A DNA stretch of 64,000 nt, taken from NCBI RefSeq assembly GCF_015679185.1, contig NZ_CP064939.1, forward strand, positions 2,046,001-2,110,000. Reading direction: 5' to 3'. The position numbers and the translations under genes are program-made. The DNA is from Pedobacter endophyticus (GTDB lineage Bacteria; Bacteroidota; Bacteroidia; Sphingobacteriales; Sphingobacteriaceae). Shown piece after piece: positions 58,889 through 64,000 of this stretch. A model generated the notes under the pieces. The model saw only the letters and a program-made list of their open reading frames with translations. It ran no database searches and was not told the origin of the DNA. Position 1 is the first letter of the stretch; each line of letters starts with the position of its first letter.

Positions 58889-60970
58889 TCACTTCCCCAT
58901 CAATTTTCGTTTCAAAAAATCGGCGGTAGCTGCACTTACCTTTACCCCGTTGGAAAATTTCATCCAATGGTGTGTATCATCAGGAATTGCCAAAAACTCA
59001 AACTCGAACTTTTTATCCTCAAAACGTTTGGCCAGATCAACGCTTTGGCCGAAAGCCACATTCCGGTCATCGTCGGCATGAATGATTAAGGTTGGCGATG
59101 TCCAGGTATTGATGTAAGTTACTGGCGACGACTCCTGGGCAATTTTAGCGGCCAGTGCGGCATCGGGCGCAGGTGGTCTGCCTTCTGTTGCTGCGCTGCT
59201 GAACCTGTTGTTTACACCATGAATATCAACGCCCGCGGCAAATAACTTCGAATCTTTTCCTAAAGCCAAAGCCGTAAGATAACCGCCGTACGAACCTCCG
59301 TAAATGCCAATCTTTGTGGCATCGATGTTCGGTTGCTGCGCCAGCCACTCTCCCGCAGCTTTTATATCCTGATACTCAGCTGCACCTTGGGCACCTGCAT
59401 TTAATGGCTTGTGAAAGTTGAACCCGTAACCCAGTCCCAACCGATAATTAACAGACAACACAGTGAAGCCCATGCTTACCAAATATTGATTTAAAGCATA
59501 ATCGATCGAATAATAATCCATCGGGCTCCAGCCTAAATACATCTGGCGTTGCGGGCCGCCGTGTACATAAACAATGGCGGGATGTTTTCTATTTGCGTTT
59601 TGGGGCGAAAACAGTTGCCCATATACCATATTTCCATCTGCTGCCTTAAACTGTACATGTTTCGGCGTAACCATTTTTTTTGTCGGAAAATCGCTTGGAA
59701 TCAACTCTTCGCCAATGAGTTTGATCGATTTATTACTTTCTAAAAGTGCAGGCAACAACGGACGTTGTGCGGTAGCGCTCAAACAAAAAACCCGTTTCCC
59801 ATCAGCTGAAACCACCGGATTGGCTTCAATCCCCGGGCCCGAGCTCAGTGCTTGCATATCGGCCCGATGTACCGAAACCTTGTAAATATGTCGTCTATCG
59901 AGGTCGTCGGCGTTTAGGCCGGTATTTGCGGCAAAAACCAATGTTCTCTTATCTCTGCTTAATTCGATATTTTCTACAACAAAATTTCCTGGCGTTAGCA
60001 GTATCTTTTTCGATCCATCGGGATTCATTGAATACAAATGTGGCCAGCCATCTTCGTACGAAGTGAATACGATGCGTCCATCGGCCCAATGCAGGTTTGC
60101 GCCTCCCGCTATAGACGGATAAGAACCGCTTATTGTTTCGGGTGCTTTCCAAATGCGCTTTCCAATTCCAGTGGCTACATTCACTGTCCAAATGGCCCAG
60201 GGCTGGTGTTTTCTGGTCAAAATCGAATCGGGCTCACCACCTGCGCCGGGCGTTCTTACAAATGCAATTTCCTTTCCGTCGGGCGACCAAACGGGCATGT
60301 TATCTCTCGAAAAAGAAGGGAGCAGCCATCGAATTGGCGTATTTTGATCGGTATAAATGCCAATAAAAGCATGGTCGTTGCGGTTACTTACAAAGGCAAG
60401 CTTTGACCCATCGGGCGACCATTTATAACCGGAGTTGGTTCCCTTGGCGGAGAACATATTCTTAGCCGGTACAGATCCATCTAAGGCTGCAATCTTGATT
60501 TGACCGGCCGTTGCATAAACCACATCCTTACTGTTAGGAGCTATTAACGGGTGGTCGCCCTCCCCTATCGTAATTAAATTTCCGCCAGTAAAAGGAATGG
60601 CAAATACCTGCATTTTTGGAGCTACCGGCATCGAACCTGCATTTACGGGCCCGCCATCACGGCCGCCATGATCGCCGCCGCGAACAAACACAATCCACTT
60701 GCCATCATCTGAAATAGATAAACTCGTAAGCTCTTGCCCGTCGTCGTCGGTGTAATTTGTAATCTTTGTCACTTTATAATCGGGTGCTGTTGCCATATAA
60801 ATGTTTCTTTTTCCCTTTTCATTTGCAGCCCACGCAATGTTCGATCCCGTTTGGGAAGCTACCAGCTCTGACGGAAATGGATAGCTTAATACGGCCTCAA
60901 TGGAAAAAGATTGGCTGAAAACCGGGCTCGAAAATAGGGTAAACAGTAAAATAAACAGATTTCTCGTCAT
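58889..60970 (-). CDS. S9 family prolyl oligopeptidase, secreted
   Basis: A 693-residue exported serine peptidase. A signal peptide (LFILLFTLFSSPVFSQS) precedes a beta-propeller of about 380 residues with TolB/DPP-like repeats (SGYKWSPDGSKLAFVSNRND, NMPVWSPDGKEIAFVR). The alpha/beta-hydrolase domain holds the nucleophile in IYGGSYGGYLTAL, the acid in IIHADDDRNV and the His in PDDTHHWM. It removes di- or oligopeptides from peptide N-termini. It lies 83 bp downstream of SusD; a terminator follows SusD, so cotranscription may be partial. Confidence 0.92.
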   Translation of the reverse strand: MTRNLFILLFTLFSSPVFSQSFSIEAVLSYPFPSELVASQTGSNIAWAANEKGKRNIYMATAPDYKVTKITNYTDDDGQELTSLSISDDGKWIVFVRGGDHGGRDGGPVNAGSMPVAPKMQVFAIPFTGGNLITIGEGDHPLIAPNSKDVVYATAGQIKIAALDGSVPAKNMFSAKGTNSGYKWSPDGSKLAFVSNRNDHAFIGIYTDQNTPIRWLLPSFSRDNMPVWSPDGKEIAFVRTPGAGGEPDSILTRKHQPWAIWTVNVATGIGKRIWKAPETISGSYPSIAGGANLHWADGRIVFTSYEDGWPHLYSMNPDGSKKILLTPGNFVVENIELSRDKRTLVFAANTGLNADDLDRRHIYKVSVHRADMQALSSGPGIEANPVVSADGKRVFCLSATAQRPLLPALLESNKSIKLIGEELIPSDFPTKKMVTPKHVQFKAADGNMVYGQLFSPQNANRKHPAIVYVHGGPQRQMYLGWSPMDYYSIDYALNQYLVSMGFTVLSVNYRLGLGYGFNFHKPLNAGAQGAAEYQDIKAAGEWLAQQPNIDATKIGIYGGSYGGYLTALALGKDSKLFAAGVDIHGVNNRFSSAATEGRPPAPDAALAAKIAQESSPVTYINTWTSPTLIIHADDDRNVAFGQSVDLAKRFEDKKFEFEFLAIPDDTHHWMKFSNGVKVSAATADFLKRKLMGK

Positions 60971-60997
60971 GTTTTAAAATTTGAAGGAAATTATCAA

Positions 60998-61031
60998 AAA
61001 AAGCCCTAACCAAGTATGGAAAGGGCTTTGA
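60998..61031 (-). terminator. Terminator after the SusD gene
   Basis: On the minus strand AAAGCCCT pairs with AGGGCTTT around a 14-base loop and runs into TTTTG. It lies 23 bp after the SusD stop and before the S9 peptidase gene, so the latter may need partial read-through or its own promoter. Confidence 0.8.
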
Positions 61032-61053
61032 ATTGTTGTTTTTCATAAAATTG

Positions 61054-62490
61054 TTACTGATCCCACCACAACTTGGTCGTTCTGGGAACGTCAGTAGGCA
61101 CGTTGCTACCGTTTTTGCTTCTTTCTCCCTGCGGATAATCCAATCGGCGGATGAATGTTGGAAGGGCAGCATTAGCAGGCATACTAAAATCTTTGTACTT
61201 GTAATCAAATCGACGTGCGTCGTTCCACGCTTCGGGGTTGAGGTAAGTTGCGATGTATTTTTCCTTGAAGATCAAATCTTTCGTAAAGGCCGCCACCCCT
61301 ACTGCAACGGTTGGTTGAGCAAGGTAAGCCAGCTTATCTTCAACAGCCACCTGAAACTTATCCATATTGGCACGAATACCTTCGAGGTACGCATTGTACG
61401 ACCTTGTCTTATCGATATTGAAAGCCGCTTCGGCCTCAATAAATTTCAGTTCGGCATAGGTTACCAGAAAAATCGGCGATGTATTGCCCGTCCATGGCGA
61501 ATTTATGGAAATGTAGTTTTCATCTTTTCTGGTGTTTGCCCCCGGTAAGCGGTTGCCGGCACCATTTACGGTTCCGATATATTTGCCATCCACGGTTTTG
61601 TCGGTAATTTTTGCCAATCGCGGATCTACAACTCCGGGGTATGTTGTGCCATTCAGGGCATCAATCAGTTGCTCAGAAAGCCATCCCCCCAACGATTGGT
61701 TTGCATTATCTACGGCAACGGTAGCCCAAAAATTACGTATTCTAAAGGTCTGCATTCTGGCGTCCTCATCATTGCTGGTAAACGATTTGCTTACGGCATC
61801 TAAAACAGCGGTCGGGTTGTAGGTACTGGTTTTACTCACTTTATTCAGCAATCGTGCTTTAATGGCATAGGCCATTTTTAACCAGTTGGCCCGTTCTGTG
61901 GCGACTGTTGTGCCGTAAATAAGGTCGCTTGTTGCCGCCAGTTTAACCTGCGAATCTGTTTTGGCCAGCTCCGTTATAGCCTCATCTATCAATGCCATCG
62001 ACTGGGTGTAAACCTCTTGCTGCTTATCGTATTTTGGTACTAAATTATTAATATCAAAGGCTTCTGAAAAAGGAGCATCGCCCCATAAATCGTTCACCAT
62101 AATTAAGTTGTAGGCAATTAGCACATCTGCCACGCCTTTATACTCGCTCGAATTGAGTGTAACGGCAAGTTTCTTCATTTCGTTGGCATCGGCCATGGCA
62201 AAATAAAGCGCATCCCAGGTGCTACTAAAGTCGATCGATTGGAAGGTGTCGCCAGCGGCGCTTGCCGAAGGATTGGCCGTATATTGCACGTAAGGCAAAA
62301 TAATGGTGGCCACATTGTAATTATTTAATCCGGCCTTGTAGGTTGATGTGGCCAGTAAGGCGTTTAAGTTCGGCGCCGTAACCTGATTGGGGTTATCAGC
62401 CACTTTATCAAAGTAGCTGTCTTTACAGCTTTGCAACCCTAGTGCTGCAACCATCGCCGAGAATAATGTGTATTTTATAATCTTTTGCAT
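61054..62490 (-). CDS. SusD/RagB-like nutrient-binding lipoprotein
   Basis: A 478-residue outer-membrane lipoprotein with lipobox ALGLQSC and a SusD-like helical/TPR fold (VADVLIAYNLIMVNDLWGDAPF, LIYGTTVATERANWLKMAYAIKARL, and the C-terminal ATYLNPEAWNDARRFD). It caps the SusC channel and helps bind substrate. It lies 11 bp downstream of susC in one transcript. The neighbouring S9 peptidase hints at peptides rather than glycans as substrate. Confidence 0.95.
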   Translation of the reverse strand: MQKIIKYTLFSAMVAALGLQSCKDSYFDKVADNPNQVTAPNLNALLATSTYKAGLNNYNVATIILPYVQYTANPSASAAGDTFQSIDFSSTWDALYFAMADANEMKKLAVTLNSSEYKGVADVLIAYNLIMVNDLWGDAPFSEAFDINNLVPKYDKQQEVYTQSMALIDEAITELAKTDSQVKLAATSDLIYGTTVATERANWLKMAYAIKARLLNKVSKTSTYNPTAVLDAVSKSFTSNDEDARMQTFRIRNFWATVAVDNANQSLGGWLSEQLIDALNGTTYPGVVDPRLAKITDKTVDGKYIGTVNGAGNRLPGANTRKDENYISINSPWTGNTSPIFLVTYAELKFIEAEAAFNIDKTRSYNAYLEGIRANMDKFQVAVEDKLAYLAQPTVAVGVAAFTKDLIFKEKYIATYLNPEAWNDARRFDYKYKDFSMPANAALPTFIRRLDYPQGERSKNGSNVPTDVPRTTKLWWDQ

Positions 62491-62501
62491 CGTAATTCTT
62501 T

Positions 62502-64000
62502 TTAAAAACCAACATTAAGCGTAAACATAATGGTACGTGCCGATGGATAGGTAAAACCCGCAGAACCATCGTTATTGCTGCCCGCATCGTAAGAGCTCGA
62601 TTCTGGATCTACACCGTAGTATTTAGTCCATAACCAAAGATTGTTTCCTGTTACCGAAACAGAAGCGTTTTTTATGGCCTTTTGGGGCAACCATTTTTCG
62701 GGTAATCGGTACGATAGGCTTGCTGAACGTAAACGCACCCACGAAGCATCGCTAACAAAGGGTTCCGACACATTTCTGTAGAATCTGCGGTAATAACCTT
62801 CGCCATAATCTACACCATCAGGCGCTATCCTCTGGCCTAGCCAAACTTGTTTGGTATTCGGTTCTCCGCTGGCCAATACGCCGTCAAAAACCTTAAAGCT
62901 TCTTCTATCAACAGTATAATCGGGTAAGCCAAATGCAGAGTAAAAATCCTCAAGCCAATTGTATTTTTCAAAACCTAACCGCGCATCAAATAAAAGATTC
63001 AAGCTGAAATTTTTGTAAGTAAACGTGTTGCCCAAACCTACAATATAATTGGGTTGAGAATTACCTAACAAACGTTGCGTTCCGCCAGAAATGATTGGAA
63101 AACCGTTGGCGTCAATTAGCAAGGGAAGATTTTTATCCAAAATAATGGGATCTTGAGGCGATGCCGAATAGCGTTGGAAATAACTTCCGTAAATGTTTCC
63201 GTAAGGCTGCCCCTCGATCAGTTTCATAGTAACGCCAGCATTTCCGTAACCTCGGGCTGCGCCGTATACAATTTCGGTAATACCATTTGGCATCGAAAGT
63301 ACCTTGTTTCTATTGGCTGATAGATTAAGGTTTACGCTCCAATTAAAGTTTTGACTCACGATTGGCCTACCATTAATTACCAGTTCTACACCTCGGTTTC
63401 TGATATCACCGGCATTAATTGATTTGGTTACATAACCAACGGCTGATGAAATTTGCGTTTGAACAATTTGATCTTTACTGAGTGAATAATAGTAGGTAAA
63501 GTCGAATCCTAAGCGGTTTTTGAAGAACGACATTTCGAGCCCTGCTTCGTAAGTGTTGGTAAACTCAGGGCGTAAATCGATATTTCCAAGGTTGGAGCCG
63601 ATTGTTAAACCGCCTGTTCCGGTTGGTAGCGATGTATAAGGTGTATAGCCGGTGAAGGTAGAATACTCAGAAGCATCTTTTCCGATTTGGGCGTACGATA
63701 ATCTTAACTTAGCCTGACTGATAACGGTTGGCAGCTTAAATTGATCTGAAAACACATAACTCAAACTCGCCGATGGATAAAAGAACGACCGGCTTTCTTT
63801 CGGTAGCGTCGATGTAATATCGTTTCTTCCGGTTATGGTTAAGAACAAAAAGTTTTTATAATCGAATGTGGCCTCGCCAAAGTAACCCACCAATCGTTTT
63901 TGTCTGATGCTTTGGCTTGGTGTAAGCACCCCGGCATTAGATAGATTAAAGAAATTATAAATTCCCAAAATACTTCCAAGGGTTCCAATTTCCTTTATTT
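62502..64000 (-). CDS. SusC/RagA TonB-dependent transporter, 5' end cut by window
   Basis: The C-terminal 500 residues of a SusC-family outer-membrane barrel. The frame stays open to the window edge (IKEIGTLGSILGIYNFF), so the start lies beyond 64000. Barrel strands with GYFGEATFDYKNFLFLTITGRND, RPEFTNTYEAGLEMSFFKNRL and the C-terminal ASVSVTGNNLWLWTKYYGVD and TIMFTLNVGF are typical. It imports bulky substrates with TonB energy and pairs with SusD downstream. Confidence 0.96.
   Translation of the reverse strand, partial: IKEIGTLGSILGIYNFFNLSNAGVLTPSQSIRQKRLVGYFGEATFDYKNFLFLTITGRNDITSTLPKESRSFFYPSASLSYVFSDQFKLPTVISQAKLRLSYAQIGKDASEYSTFTGYTPYTSLPTGTGGLTIGSNLGNIDLRPEFTNTYEAGLEMSFFKNRLGFDFTYYYSLSKDQIVQTQISSAVGYVTKSINAGDIRNRGVELVINGRPIVSQNFNWSVNLNLSANRNKVLSMPNGITEIVYGAARGYGNAGVTMKLIEGQPYGNIYGSYFQRYSASPQDPIILDKNLPLLIDANGFPIISGGTQRLLGNSQPNYIVGLGNTFTYKNFSLNLLFDARLGFEKYNWLEDFYSAFGLPDYTVDRRSFKVFDGVLASGEPNTKQVWLGQRIAPDGVDYGEGYYRRFYRNVSEPFVSDASWVRLRSASLSYRLPEKWLPQKAIKNASVSVTGNNLWLWTKYYGVDPESSSYDAGSNNDGSAGFTYPSARTIMFTLNVGF

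Overview
The window reads as a chromosomal segment of a Bacteroidota bacterium, most likely Sphingobacteriaceae and Pedobacter-like. The evidence is the long Bacteroidetes form of IspG, a HemC-HemD fusion, a SusC/SusD pair, a GH92 mannosidase, a ParC-type topoisomerase with an acidic tail, starts without Shine-Dalgarno sequences and TAnnTTTG-type promoter boxes. No rRNA, tRNA, CRISPR array or insertion sequence was seen. Genes are tightly packed, but the gaps are filled with several families of dispersed palindromic and heptameric repeats.

Layout. 1-5446: heme genes on the minus strand, hemA, hemC-hemD fusion, hemB, hemL (cut by the window edge). 5969-11716: a hydrolase, an MscS-type channel, ispG and an orphan ATPase. 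12030-15192: envelope-stress-like genes (RDD/GYF, DUF5668/LiaF-like, PspC) and an SDR enzyme. 15335-19508: MlaE/MlaF-type ABC importer, a VapBC-like toxin-antitoxin pair, an RlmI-like methyltransferase and a lipoprotein. 19971-25335: an acyl-CoA dehydrogenase, a PnuC-family transporter behind a TPP riboswitch (so probably the thiamine transporter PnuT), and topoisomerase IV subunit A.

25615-34146 is the most distinctive region. It carries a 63-residue double-glycine-leader peptide with six cysteines in its mature part. Around it are a membrane protein fusing a catalytically dead C39-like domain, a VKOR domain and a thioredoxin domain; a periplasmic thioredoxin-like protein; a C39-peptidase ABC exporter; an HlyD adaptor; a further small ORF; and a divergent LytTR response regulator. 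Together these look like a dedicated system that makes, oxidises, cleaves and exports a disulfide-rich peptide.

34241-41765: glycan-related genes (GH92, DUF2911, sodium/solute symporter with a 34-residue overlapping partner, large PIG-L deacetylase). 42440-55465: an NtrC-type regulator, an M1 peptidase, and a full kdp potassium-uptake locus (a 24-residue ORF, kdpF, A, B, C, porin, a KdpD without its kinase half, and a separate histidine kinase), with a candidate sigma-54 promoter in front. 55918-64000: a small binding-protein-like gene divergent from an oligopeptide-binding lipoprotein, then an S9 peptidase, SusD and SusC (cut by the window edge).

Across the window, degenerate 7-bp tandem repeats with different consensus words sit against stop codons. 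One is inserted in frame in ispG, and one 70-bp array is inserted in the TPP riboswitch. Short perfect palindromes also lie in frame in ispG and in the exporter's peptidase domain.
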